A DNA stretch of 64,000 nt from Desulfuromonadaceae bacterium (GTDB taxonomy: Bacteria > Desulfobacterota > Desulfuromonadia > Desulfuromonadales > Desulfuromonadaceae): positions 1 to 64,000 of the forward strand of contig JAFGXV010000062.1 in NCBI GenBank assembly GCA_016936455.1, in the 5' to 3' direction. How positions within the stretch are numbered: the stretch's first letter is position 1; every line of letters starts with the position of its first letter. Both the position numbers and the translations under genes were made by a program. The notes beneath the pieces are model-generated. The model saw nothing but the letters and a program-made list of their open reading frames with translations. It did no database searches and had not been told where the DNA came from. Shown piece by piece: positions 43,290-52,090 of this stretch.

Positions 43290-46091
43290 ATGTCTTCATT
43301 ACCCGCCCAAACACCCCGTTACGCCATCGGCATCGACCTCGGCACCACCAACTGTGTGCTGTCCTACGTCGATCACCAGCAGCCGGAAAAAGGCTCCCAG
43401 GTGCTGGCCATCCCTCAGCTGGACAGCGCCACCAGTCGACGCGACAAAAACGAGCTGCCATCCTTCGCCTGGTGGCCGACCACTGCCGAGCAGCAGGTCG
43501 GCGAGTCGTTGCTGCCTGACTTCCCCGCCCCCTGGCAGGTCGGGGATTATGCGCGCCAGCAGATGGCGTTCCATCCCAGCCGTGTCATCCACTCGGCCAA
43601 ATCCTGGCTCTGTCATGCCGAAGTCGATCGCACCGCCGCTATCCTGCCGTGGCAGTCGGAAGAAATTGACGAGCAGCACAAATGCTCGCCGGTTGCCGCC
43701 AGCGCCCTCTATCTGCGCTGGCTGCGCGCGGCGTGGAACAGCCGCATGGCCGCTGAGCAGCCGCAACACAGCTTCGACCAACAGGATATCGTCATCACGG
43801 TGCCCGCATCCTTCGATGAAGCCGCCCAGGAACTGACCCTGTTGGCGGCACACGCGGCTGGCTACCCCGAAGGGGTGCGTCTGCTTGAAGAACCCCAGGC
43901 CGCCTTCTACTTCTGGCTCGGACGCGAGCAGCACCTGACCCAGCTCCACGATCTGCTCGAACAGAGCGCCCAAGAAAGCATTCAGGTGCTGGTGTGCGAT
44001 ATCGGCGGCGGAACCACGGACCTGAGCCTCTTCCGGGTGCAGCGCGATAAAACCAGCCGCACCGGTCTGGCTCTCGAACGCGTCGCCGTCAGTGACCACC
44101 TGCTCCTCGGTGGCGACAATATCGACCTGACCCTCGCCCACCTGCTGGAGCAGCAGCTGACCAGCGGCAACCAGCGGCTGCGCGCCCGCCAGTGGCACCA
44201 GCTGCTGGCTCAGGCGTGCGAGCTGAAAGAACGCATCCTCGGCAACGAAACGACACTGCCCAACCGCCAAGAGAGCTTTCCCGTCACCCTGTCCGGCAGC
44301 GGTGCCGGTCTGTTTTCCTCCACCCTGTCGACTCGCGTCAGCGCCGACACCATCCACCAGTGCGTGCTGGAAGGCTTCTTCCCCCTGTGCAACGCGGATG
44401 AACGCCCACAACACAATCCCGCCGGTCTGCGTGAATGGGGCCTGCCCTATGCCGAAGACAGTGCCATCTCGCGGCATCTGGCTGCCTTTGTTGCCGGCAA
44501 CACCATCGACGCCGTGCTGTTCAACGGCGGCAGCGTCACACCGCGGCTGCTGCGCGAGCGACTGCATCAGCTGCTGGGCAGCTGGCAAACCAGGACGCCC
44601 GTTGTCCTGCACAACGAAGCCCTGTCCATGGCTGTCGGCCGCGGCGCGGCCCGCTACGGCTGGATTCTGCGCGAAAGCAACCGCGACCAGCGCATCACCG
44701 GTGGCCACGCCCACAGTCTCTATCTCGAAGTCCTCGGCGGGAAAAGCAAAAAGGAACACTCCCTTGTCTGCATCCTGCCCAAGGGCCTGGAAGCCGGGCA
44801 CCGGGTGCGCATCACGGACCAGCGTTTCGATCTGCTGGTCAACCAGCCGGTGCGCTTCCAGTGCTATTTTGCCCTGCGCCGCCAGCAGGACCGGTCCGGC
44901 AGCGTACTGAGCTGGAACCACGACGAATTCCGTCCGCTGCCGCCATTGCAGACCGCCATCCATCTGCCACCCGACCAGCCGCGGCCAGCCAACAACCGCC
45001 TGCGCGTGGAACTCGAAGCCACCCTCAACGAACTCGGCCTGCTACAGCTCTACTGCGTAGCCTGTGAAGGCGATGGCCGCTGGCGCCTCGATTTTAACCT
45101 GCGCAAAGATGTGGTCGAGGAAGGAAAAAAGAGCGATGACGAAACTGGCCCGCCGCCCCATGTCAACCTGGAGCGGGCCCTTCCACTCATCCAAGCCGTG
45201 TATGCCAAGAAAAAAGACCCCCAGTTGCCCGAAGTGGCAGCCAAGCAGCTGATAAAGTCACTGGAAAAACAGCTCGGCAATCGCAACAACTGGAACTCGG
45301 CGACCCTGCGGCGGCTATGGCCGGAACTAGCCGCCGGCATGACGCGCAAGACGCGCAGTCTGGACCACGAGAATGTCTGGCTTTATCTGGCCGGCTTCGT
45401 GCTGCGTCCCGGCTACGGGGTCGCGCTCGACACGTCACGCATCGAAGAGCTATGGCGACTGCACACGCTGGGCATGGCCTTTCCCAAGGAAAAACGCATC
45501 CAGAACCAGTGGTTTCTGTTGTGGCGACGCGTGGCCGGCGGCCTGAACCGCGAGCGCCAGCAGCTGCTGTTCGACTCCGTCCAGCCGGCCCTGCTCAACC
45601 AAGCCGACCCCGAGGCCGAGATGGTCTATCTCGCCGGGGCACTGGAACACCTGTCTCCGGCTACAAAGCGCGAGCTGGCACAACGCTTTGCCGCCAACCT
45701 GCTCAAGCCGCGCATTCAGCACAAGGCCCCCTACTTCTGGTCCCTGGGCCGTCTGCTCAGCCGCACACCGCTGTACGCCGGCCGTGACACCATCGTCCAT
45801 CCGCGCGAAGTGGAAGCCCTGTACACCAGAGTCGAGAGCCTCGACTGGAGGGAGCAGGAATGGAAAGGTCTGTGCGCACTGTTTGCCCAGGCAGCGCGCT
45901 GCACCGAACAGCGCGACATCGACATCAGCGACAGCTTCCGCCAGCAGCTGGTGGCTAGGCTGCACGCGGCCAAAGCCACGGAGCACCAAATTGCCGTGGT
46001 GGACCACTATGTGCCGATGGACGATGCGGATCGCTCTCTGCAGTTCGGTGAAGCCCTGCCCGCCGGACTGATCCTTGTCAACCGGCCGTAG
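43290..46091 (+). CDS. Hsp70-family protein with DUF3731-type C-terminal extension
   Basis: The 933-residue protein has an Hsp70 ATPase domain like the upstream paralogue: AIGIDLGTTNCVL, VCDIGGGTTDLSL and FNGGSVTPRLLRERL. Both share a C-terminal strand pattern (here WRLDFNLRKD at about 597-606). An extra region of about 330 residues, mainly helical, follows (606-933) and fits the DUF3731 kind. The two paralogues probably arose by tandem duplication. Its role is unknown; the operon with DUF2760 suggests a dedicated chaperone-like device. Start ATG at 43290 follows AGGACC. Confidence 0.85.
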   Translation: MSSLPAQTPRYAIGIDLGTTNCVLSYVDHQQPEKGSQVLAIPQLDSATSRRDKNELPSFAWWPTTAEQQVGESLLPDFPAPWQVGDYARQQMAFHPSRVIHSAKSWLCHAEVDRTAAILPWQSEEIDEQHKCSPVAASALYLRWLRAAWNSRMAAEQPQHSFDQQDIVITVPASFDEAAQELTLLAAHAAGYPEGVRLLEEPQAAFYFWLGREQHLTQLHDLLEQSAQESIQVLVCDIGGGTTDLSLFRVQRDKTSRTGLALERVAVSDHLLLGGDNIDLTLAHLLEQQLTSGNQRLRARQWHQLLAQACELKERILGNETTLPNRQESFPVTLSGSGAGLFSSTLSTRVSADTIHQCVLEGFFPLCNADERPQHNPAGLREWGLPYAEDSAISRHLAAFVAGNTIDAVLFNGGSVTPRLLRERLHQLLGSWQTRTPVVLHNEALSMAVGRGAARYGWILRESNRDQRITGGHAHSLYLEVLGGKSKKEHSLVCILPKGLEAGHRVRITDQRFDLLVNQPVRFQCYFALRRQQDRSGSVLSWNHDEFRPLPPLQTAIHLPPDQPRPANNRLRVELEATLNELGLLQLYCVACEGDGRWRLDFNLRKDVVEEGKKSDDETGPPPHVNLERALPLIQAVYAKKKDPQLPEVAAKQLIKSLEKQLGNRNNWNSATLRRLWPELAAGMTRKTRSLDHENVWLYLAGFVLRPGYGVALDTSRIEELWRLHTLGMAFPKEKRIQNQWFLLWRRVAGGLNRERQQLLFDSVQPALLNQADPEAEMVYLAGALEHLSPATKRELAQRFAANLLKPRIQHKAPYFWSLGRLLSRTPLYAGRDTIVHPREVEALYTRVESLDWREQEWKGLCALFAQAARCTEQRDIDISDSFRQQLVARLHAAKATEHQIAVVDHYVPMDDADRSLQFGEALPAGLILVNRP

Positions 46092-46140
46092 CGGGTAGCC
46101 TCTTCCCGACCAGCGGCCCTTCGCCCCTTTAGGAGGAGCT

Positions 46141-46842
46141 ATGGAACGCCATGTATTGATCACCGGCGGCAACAAAGGTATCGGCCTTGCCTGCAGTCGC
46201 CTCTTTCTCACCTGTGGCGACCGGGTCACCATTGTGGCCCGCCACGCCTCGGACTGCGAACTGGCCGGCCAGGAGCGGGTCAAGCTGGTGGATTTCGATC
46301 TGTGCCGCATCGAGGCCATCCCGGAGCTGATCGCGTCACTGCCACCGGTTGATGTCCTGATCAACAATGCCGGTGTCATGTACTCCCTACCCTACGATCA
46401 GTACCCGGATCAGAAGCGCGAAATCCTGCTCAAACTCAATCTCGAAGCACCGGTCGCCCTAATGACGGCCCTGTTCCCGCAGATGGTTGCGCGCAAGCAG
46501 GGGCGCATCGTCAACATCGCCTCCATTGCCGGCCAGATCGGCCATCCCGACATCTGGTACGGCATCAGCAAGGCCGGCCTGATCAATGTCACCAAAAGCT
46601 TGGCCAAGCAGCTCGGTCCGCACGGCATCCTCATCAACGCCGTGGCGCCCGGCCCCGTCGAAACAGACATGCTCGCCGTCATTCCCGAACCGCGCAAGCA
46701 GGCCATCAAACAGGCCGTCTATACCGGTCGCTTCGCCACAGCCTTTGAAGTGGCGCAAACCGCGTTCTGGCTCGGAAGCGACAGCCCGGAATACCTCAAC
46801 GGCAGCTGTATCGACCTCAATAACGGGGCCTTTCCCCGTTAA
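46141..46842 (+). CDS. SDR-family oxidoreductase
   Basis: The 233-residue short-chain dehydrogenase has the Rossmann motif TGGNKGIGLACS, NNAGVM, catalytic Ser in NIASIAG and YGISK as the Tyr/Lys pair, and the later VAPGPVETDM. The length and motifs match FabG-like enzymes, but the substrate is unknown. The ATG is behind AGGAGGAGCT. It begins 49 bp after the Hsp70 gene and may be in the same transcript. A small S4 gene follows 28 bp later. Confidence 0.9.
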   Translation: MERHVLITGGNKGIGLACSRLFLTCGDRVTIVARHASDCELAGQERVKLVDFDLCRIEAIPELIASLPPVDVLINNAGVMYSLPYDQYPDQKREILLKLNLEAPVALMTALFPQMVARKQGRIVNIASIAGQIGHPDIWYGISKAGLINVTKSLAKQLGPHGILINAVAPGPVETDMLAVIPEPRKQAIKQAVYTGRFATAFEVAQTAFWLGSDSPEYLNGSCIDLNNGAFPR

Positions 46843-46870
46843 CATCCCCTGAAAAACGCAGAGGCAACTT

Positions 46871-47077
46871 ATGATTTTCGACCTTGAAGGCCATGAATTT
46901 GTTGAACTGAACGATCTGCTCAAGATCACCGGCCTGTGCCCCAGCGGCGGGGTCGCCAAACTGGTCATCGCCGACGGCGAGGTGCTGGTCGACGGAGTCG
47001 TAGAGACGCGCAAACGCTGTAAGATTCGCGCCGGTCAGCGGGTGGAGTTTGACGGACAGGACGTGGTGGTGCGCTGA
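46871..47077 (+). CDS. S4-domain RNA-binding protein (YbcJ-like)
   Basis: This 68-residue protein is almost entirely one S4 domain: ELNDLLKITGLC, VAKLVIADGEVLVDGVVETRKRCK and GQRVEFDG. It resembles YbcJ, which binds RNA. Its ribosome site is a modest GAGGCA sequence. It lies downstream of the SDR gene. Confidence 0.85.
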   Translation: MIFDLEGHEFVELNDLLKITGLCPSGGVAKLVIADGEVLVDGVVETRKRCKIRAGQRVEFDGQDVVVR

Positions 47078-47181
47078 ATGGGAGGATTCTCCCCTTTTGT
47101 CATCGCTGGAGTGAAACGACGATTCGCCGAAACAAGCGAAGAATGTCTGAGGGGAAATTTCGTCCGAAGTAACATACCGGG

Positions 47182-47538
47182 CTATCCCCCGGCCCGCTTC
47201 ACCACCCAGCCCTGCGCCGTGAGCAGCGGCATCAACCGCTCAACATGATCGCCCTGAATCTCGATCTGGCCGTTTTTCACCGTTCCGCCACTGCCACAGG
47301 TCTGCTTGAGCCCCTTGGCGAAGTTCTTCAGCTCATCGCCCGTCAGGGGAACCCCCGTAATCACCGTCGCGCCACTGCCCTTGCGTCCCTTGGTCTGACG
47401 CTGAATCCGCACCACACCGTCCGTCGGCAGCGCCGCGCGCTGCTGCGAACAGCGGCACTTTCTTAACGGTCGTCCGCAACGCGAACAGTCACCGTTTCCC
47501 TCATCGGAATAGACCAGCCGACTATGACCATCCTTCAT
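47182..47538 (-). CDS. yciH: SUI1-family translation factor YciH
   Basis: The 118-residue protein has an N-terminal CxxC...CxC zinc-like region (DCSRCGRPLRKCRC) and a SUI1/eIF1-like domain (about 40-115) with TKGRKGSGATVITG. The start at 47538 has AAAGGAG at eight bases; longer frames are arginine-rich and unlikely. The family is thought to influence start-site fidelity. The gene is 19 bp after the LysR gene on the same strand. Confidence 0.9.
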   Translation of the reverse strand: MKDGHSRLVYSDEGNGDCSRCGRPLRKCRCSQQRAALPTDGVVRIQRQTKGRKGSGATVITGVPLTGDELKNFAKGLKQTCGSGGTVKNGQIEIQGDHVERLMPLLTAQGWVVKRAGG

Positions 47539-47557
47539 CAAAAAACTCCTTTCCAAC

Positions 47558-48439
47558 TCAGGTATACGACTCGATGCGATGGATGAGAAAATCGCGAAAC
47601 GCCTGATTGGCGCGCGACAGATAACCGTCGGACTTCCACGCAATGTGCAGATCGAGATACAGCGGTGGCGAAAAGGAAACCGCGGCCACCTGCGGCTCAT
47701 CGGCCACCACCATGCGCAGCAGCGTCGACAGGCCGACCCCTTCGCGGATCAGGGAGCGCACCAGCGAAAAGAGGTTGGTTTCAAACACCACCGTTGGCCG
47801 GCGGGGCAGATCGCGCAACAGGCTGTCGATCCACTCGCGCATGTAGTACCCCTGCTTGAACAAGATCAGGGGCTCAGACCACAGCTCCTCCAGCCGGATG
47901 CTGTCGCGCCGAGCAAAGGGGTGATCGACGGGCACGCAGGCCACGACCTCCTCACGCAAAAAACACCGCGCCTCCAGCCCTTCGGGAATCCGGCTGCCGG
48001 CGATGACACCGAGGTCGATCTCCCCGCCACGGATCAGCTGCTGGATACGGCCTGCGCCCTCGCCCATGACGCTGAGCTGCAGTTTCGGATAAGCCGCACG
48101 AAAGGCATGGATGACACGAGGGAAATAATAGGAACTCATCATCGGCGGGATCCCGACACGCACCTCGCCGCAGGACAATTCCCTCAGTTCACTCATCTCC
48201 CGCTCGGCGTTGGACAGGTCGGCAAAAATGCGCTGCGCATGGCGCAAAAAGGTCTCGCCTTCCGCCGTCAGTGAAACCTGCCGCCCCTGACGATTGAACA
48301 GGGTCAACCCCAGTTCCTCTTCCAGCTTGGCCACCGAGATGCTCACTGCCGGCTGCGCCAGGCACAGGGCTTCGGCAGCCCGGGTAAAATTGCGGCTCTG
48401 TGCTACGGCCATGAACGTCTTGATCTGTCTCAGGTCCAT
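47558..48439 (-). CDS. LysR-family transcriptional regulator
   Basis: This 293-residue regulator begins with the LysR winged helix (MDLRQIKTFMAVAQSRNFTRAA, AQPAVSISVAKLEEELG) and has a periplasmic-binding-like effector domain. It is divergent from an MFS gene across a short AT-rich region and thus probably controls it. The effector is unknown. The start is 19 residues before the first helix of the DNA-binding domain. Confidence 0.93.
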   Translation of the reverse strand: MDLRQIKTFMAVAQSRNFTRAAEALCLAQPAVSISVAKLEEELGLTLFNRQGRQVSLTAEGETFLRHAQRIFADLSNAEREMSELRELSCGEVRVGIPPMMSSYYFPRVIHAFRAAYPKLQLSVMGEGAGRIQQLIRGGEIDLGVIAGSRIPEGLEARCFLREEVVACVPVDHPFARRDSIRLEELWSEPLILFKQGYYMREWIDSLLRDLPRRPTVVFETNLFSLVRSLIREGVGLSTLLRMVVADEPQVAAVSFSPPLYLDLHIAWKSDGYLSRANQAFRDFLIHRIESYT

Positions 48440-48446
48440 ATCGACT

Positions 48447-48500
48447 CAATAAATAAAATTTATTGCATACATAAATTCAATATATTTTACATATATCTAG
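48447..48500. promoter_or_regulatory. AT-rich LysR/MFS control region
   Basis: CAATAAA-TAAAA-TTTATTG (48447-48465) is a perfect 7-bp inverted repeat with a 5-base gap and contains a T-N11-A match, the usual LysR operator. It lies between the divergent LysR and MFS starts, followed by TATATTTTACATATAT. It is the most AT-rich stretch of this part. Confidence 0.6.
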
Positions 48501-48560
48501 CCCGGCGTTAGAGTCCAAGGCAAGGATTTTTTGCCTTTTTCCTTCAGCCGGGATGGACGG

Positions 48561-49823
48561 ATGAATCGAGACAATTACATCGAACGCGGCAGCCGCGATT
48601 ACCAGCGCGCCAACCTGGCTCTGTTTATCGCCGGATTCGTCTCTTTTTCGACGCTCTACGCCTTCCAACCACTGTTCCCGCTGCTGGTGGAGGAATTTTC
48701 CGTCGCCCCGGCTACCGCCAGCCTGTCATTGTCTGTTGCCACCTTTGCCCTGGCCTGGATGCTGCCGATTTCCGGTTCCATCTCCGACAGCACCGGCCGA
48801 AAAAAACTGATGGGCCTGGCCCTTGTCCTGACCTCGTTGCTGTCGCTGGCGTGCGCGGCCAGCACCGTACTGCCCTCCCTGTTGCTGGTGCGCCTGCTCC
48901 AGGGTATCGTACTGGCCGGGGTGCCGGCGGTGGCCATGGCCTACCTCAACGATGAAATGTCAGCCCGCGCTATCGGGCCGGCCATGGGACTCTACATTGC
49001 CGGCAATGCCTGCGGCGGCATGACCGGCCGCATTCTGACCGTACTGCTCGCAGATCTGTTTCCGTGGCGCACGGCCGTCGCCCTGCTGGGTGTGCTAGCC
49101 GTGCTGCTGAGCCTGCTGTTCTGGTGGCTGCTGCCGCCGTCACGCCACTTTCAGAGCCAGCCCTTTCAGCTGAAACCGCTCTCCCTCTCCCTGATCAACC
49201 ACCTGCGCGAGCCGGGGCTGCTGAGCCTGTTCACGCTGGCGTTTCTGTTCATGGGCGGTTTCGTCACGGTATACAACTATGCAACCTTCTATCTGCTGGC
49301 GCCCCCCTACAACCTGAGTCCCTCCCAGGTGGCTCTGATCTTCTTCGCCTACGCCTTCGGCGCTGCCGGATCAAGCCTGATGGGCGGGCTGACACAGCGC
49401 ATGGGGCGGCCGCTCCTGCTCGGCATCGCGCTGGCCATCATGGCCGCCGGCATCCTGATGACCCTTTATGCCACCCTGCCAGCCATCATCGGCGGCATCG
49501 TCCTGTTTACCATTGGCTTCTTCGGCGCCCACGCCTTGGCCTCGGCCTGGGTCGGCGTCCGCACACCGGTTGCCCGCGCCCAGGCCTCATCACTGTATCT
49601 GCTGGCCTATTATCTGGGTTCGAGCATCTCAGGAACCGGTGGCGGCTATGTCTGGAGTTTCTGGGGATGGCCCGGGGTGGTGGGACTGGTGGTGATTCTG
49701 CTGGCGCTCGCGACCGGCGTGACCCTGTTTCTGACGCGGCTTGAAGGGCGCACGCGACAGGTGGAGACGGATCAGCAGCTCTCCTCGGAAAATTTACGCG
49801 CCAGATCGTTATCGATCAGATAA
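48561..49823 (+). CDS. MFS transporter (YnfM-like)
   Basis: The 420-residue protein has about twelve membrane helices and the MFS loops SGSISDSTGRKKLMG and MSARAIGPAMGLYIAGNACGG, a layout like YnfM/arabinose-efflux carriers. The start at 48561 follows GGATGGACGG; the extra upstream frame is non-membrane. Divergence from the LysR gene predicts control by it. Its 3-prime end overlaps that of the second prkA gene by 52 bp on the opposite strand. Confidence 0.87.
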   Translation: MNRDNYIERGSRDYQRANLALFIAGFVSFSTLYAFQPLFPLLVEEFSVAPATASLSLSVATFALAWMLPISGSISDSTGRKKLMGLALVLTSLLSLACAASTVLPSLLLVRLLQGIVLAGVPAVAMAYLNDEMSARAIGPAMGLYIAGNACGGMTGRILTVLLADLFPWRTAVALLGVLAVLLSLLFWWLLPPSRHFQSQPFQLKPLSLSLINHLREPGLLSLFTLAFLFMGGFVTVYNYATFYLLAPPYNLSPSQVALIFFAYAFGAAGSSLMGGLTQRMGRPLLLGIALAIMAAGILMTLYATLPAIIGGIVLFTIGFFGAHALASAWVGVRTPVARAQASSLYLLAYYLGSSISGTGGGYVWSFWGWPGVVGLVVILLALATGVTLFLTRLEGRTRQVETDQQLSSENLRARSLSIR

Positions 49824-52090
49824 ATGCAAACTTCCTTGGCACCGAGCTTGGAATACTTGTACTTCTTGCACAGATTTTCCATCAGAAAGGTCACGTCCGC
49901 GCGGATGCGATTATCATAGGTCTTGAAATCCGCGGTATCATAATCCTTGATACCGCGCCGGAAATTCTTGTTATCCAGAAACGGCTCCAGCACCTTTTCC
50001 TTCAGATGATGCACATAGCGCTCATGGAGGCTGTCGTAGAGATGGGTCTCGATCAGGTCCTTACCCTCCAGCCGCAGCTCCTGGGTCAGGGTCCGGCCGG
50101 CATACTCCTTCTGCACCGTCTGCCGGAATTTCTGTTGTGTCTCCCGGTCACTGGCCTCATCCAGCAGGTGACGTTCGATCGGCGCGAAAAAGGGTTCCGC
50201 AATCTTGAGGCGATCCCCGGTATAGGGGCAGGTGACATCCGTTCCCGACTCGAAGTTGACGGCAAAAATGTAGTTTTTCAGATCCCGCGCGATCTGCTCC
50301 TCGTTGTAGTAGTAGAGCGCCTCTTTGACTTCCTGCAGGATGGTGTAATTGTACATGTGCAGTAACGCATCGAGAAAACCCTCCGGAATCAGCTTCGACC
50401 ACTCCTCGTGCTTGGTAAAGAAACGGCACAGCGTCGCCATGTCGATCATGCTGCCCTCTTTAGCACAACTGGAAAACAGCTCACTGAAAATACGGATGGA
50501 GTCCCGCCCGGAAAATCCGCTCTCACCTTCGTTTTCCGACTCGGAAATAATCCGCCGCCGGCGCTCTGCGGTCAGGCGCTTGCGATCCGCCTGCTGCAGC
50601 CATTCGGGGATGTTGCCGGTATAGATTTCCATCTTCAGCAGCTGCAGTTTTTTGTCGCAGTAACAGCTGTAGCGGCCGGGATGGCCGATCCATTCCGACA
50701 GCGCCGGCGAACTGGGATTGAGGCGGGTCGAAATGATGATGCGGGCAAAGTTGTGCAGCACCCGCGGCAGGAAGAATTCATCGATGTGGCGGCCGAAGGT
50801 ATTGCGATAAATTTCGACCTCGGTACGCAGGTCGAGCACGTACGGCACCTTGATATATTCAATCCGGTCTGAAAGGGACGGCAAATCCCGGATACTGTTT
50901 TCATCCTCCGGGTTCATCAGCGCCAGAAACAGGGAATTGACCCGCTCTTCGATGTATTCGACCTTGTGGATACCTTCACTGATAATATTGTGCAGCTCCA
51001 GCAACCGCTCGACATTGTGACGCTTGATATCCATCAGGGCGTAGACGCCATTATTGGTTTTGGCAAAATTGGAGAACACGTACTGTACCTGGTTGCTGTC
51101 GCGCAGCAGGCCGTTGATGCGCCTCTGCAGCATGTCGTTACCAAGGACGTTCTGCTTGAGCACGCGGTCGCCAGGGTTGTAGACGCTGATGCCTTCACCC
51201 AGCCGTCGGTTGAAGCGGTAATGGCGGGCATAGAGCATCTGCAGCACCTTCATCGGATCTTTGAGCCGGCTGAGCAAGGCTTCGTAAATGGAGGTGCAAA
51301 TGGTGCAGGGGGTCTCACGGAATACCCACTCATACTGCTTTTCGGTAAACAGTTTCCACTTGATTTCATCATTGGTGAACAGGTCATCAAAGAACGAGCG
51401 CCGATACTCACGCGGGATCATCAGGATCGGGCTGTCGTGACTCGGGCAGGGAACCTCGATATAGCCTTCACGATGGAACAGGTTGCGCTGGGCCTCCATC
51501 AGGGCGCTCTCCCGCAGCTCGGACACATTCAACAGTTCTTCCACCAGCAATTCACCGTCCTGCTCCCCAAAGCTGCTGAGCAGATTTTTGTCCAGCCGCC
51601 ACACCGCTTCGAAGGTGTGGCCGCTGGGGCTGTTGACATAGTGCTCGAATTTGCGCAGCAGATTGTCGAGGAAAGTACTCTTGCCGCAACCGTGGGGGCC
51701 CTTGAAGATGTAAATCTTGTTCTGCTGAGCGCCGCGACGGAAATTTTCCGCCAGTTGCACCAGACGGTTGCTAAACAGGCGGTCAGCGAAAAACGGATGG
51801 TCCGCACCCTCGATGAACAACCGGTGTGTGTCATAGTAGGCATAGTTGATCGACTCGGGATCGCCCTGATATTCGTCAACCCCCGCTTCGACATAAGCGT
51901 AGATCATGTCGTGAAACACCTGGAAGATATTGCGCACCATGTGAGTCGGGTCCGCCACCGCCCGTTCCAAATAGGTCCTGAAGGGGATGGCCTGAGCTCC
52001 CGAGCCATCTTGCTGCCCACGGGAAAAACGCTGCATCGCGTTGTCGATATGGCCTCCCCGCTCCGTTACGGGATGCATGCTATGCGGCAT
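49772..52090 (-). CDS. Second, divergent PrkA-type AAA+ protein
   Basis: The 772-residue protein has a P-loop GPHGCGKS near residue 130 and the helical/zinc-like PrkA-type regions, but differs from the classical PrkA at 55154. The N-terminal part (about 1-120) is not shared, and the central Cys-containing RETPCTICTSIYEALL and RYSCYCDKK stretches are distinctive. A predicted Walker-B-like NNGVYALMDIK follows. It is the last gene of the prkA/yeaH/spoVR cluster and overlaps spoVR by 11 bp. Kinase or ATPase-driven remodelling is possible; its role is unassigned. Confidence 0.8.
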   Translation of the reverse strand: MPHSMHPVTERGGHIDNAMQRFSRGQQDGSGAQAIPFRTYLERAVADPTHMVRNIFQVFHDMIYAYVEAGVDEYQGDPESINYAYYDTHRLFIEGADHPFFADRLFSNRLVQLAENFRRGAQQNKIYIFKGPHGCGKSTFLDNLLRKFEHYVNSPSGHTFEAVWRLDKNLLSSFGEQDGELLVEELLNVSELRESALMEAQRNLFHREGYIEVPCPSHDSPILMIPREYRRSFFDDLFTNDEIKWKLFTEKQYEWVFRETPCTICTSIYEALLSRLKDPMKVLQMLYARHYRFNRRLGEGISVYNPGDRVLKQNVLGNDMLQRRINGLLRDSNQVQYVFSNFAKTNNGVYALMDIKRHNVERLLELHNIISEGIHKVEYIEERVNSLFLALMNPEDENSIRDLPSLSDRIEYIKVPYVLDLRTEVEIYRNTFGRHIDEFFLPRVLHNFARIIISTRLNPSSPALSEWIGHPGRYSCYCDKKLQLLKMEIYTGNIPEWLQQADRKRLTAERRRRIISESENEGESGFSGRDSIRIFSELFSSCAKEGSMIDMATLCRFFTKHEEWSKLIPEGFLDALLHMYNYTILQEVKEALYYYNEEQIARDLKNYIFAVNFESGTDVTCPYTGDRLKIAEPFFAPIERHLLDEASDRETQQKFRQTVQKEYAGRTLTQELRLEGKDLIETHLYDSLHERYVHHLKEKVLEPFLDNKNFRRGIKDYDTADFKTYDNRIRADVTFLMENLCKKYKYSKLGAKEVCIYLIDNDLARKFSEESC

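Noticed and set aside
43299-44963. Frame opposite the 933-residue Hsp70 gene
   Set aside because: Shadow of a gene with intact ATPase motifs.
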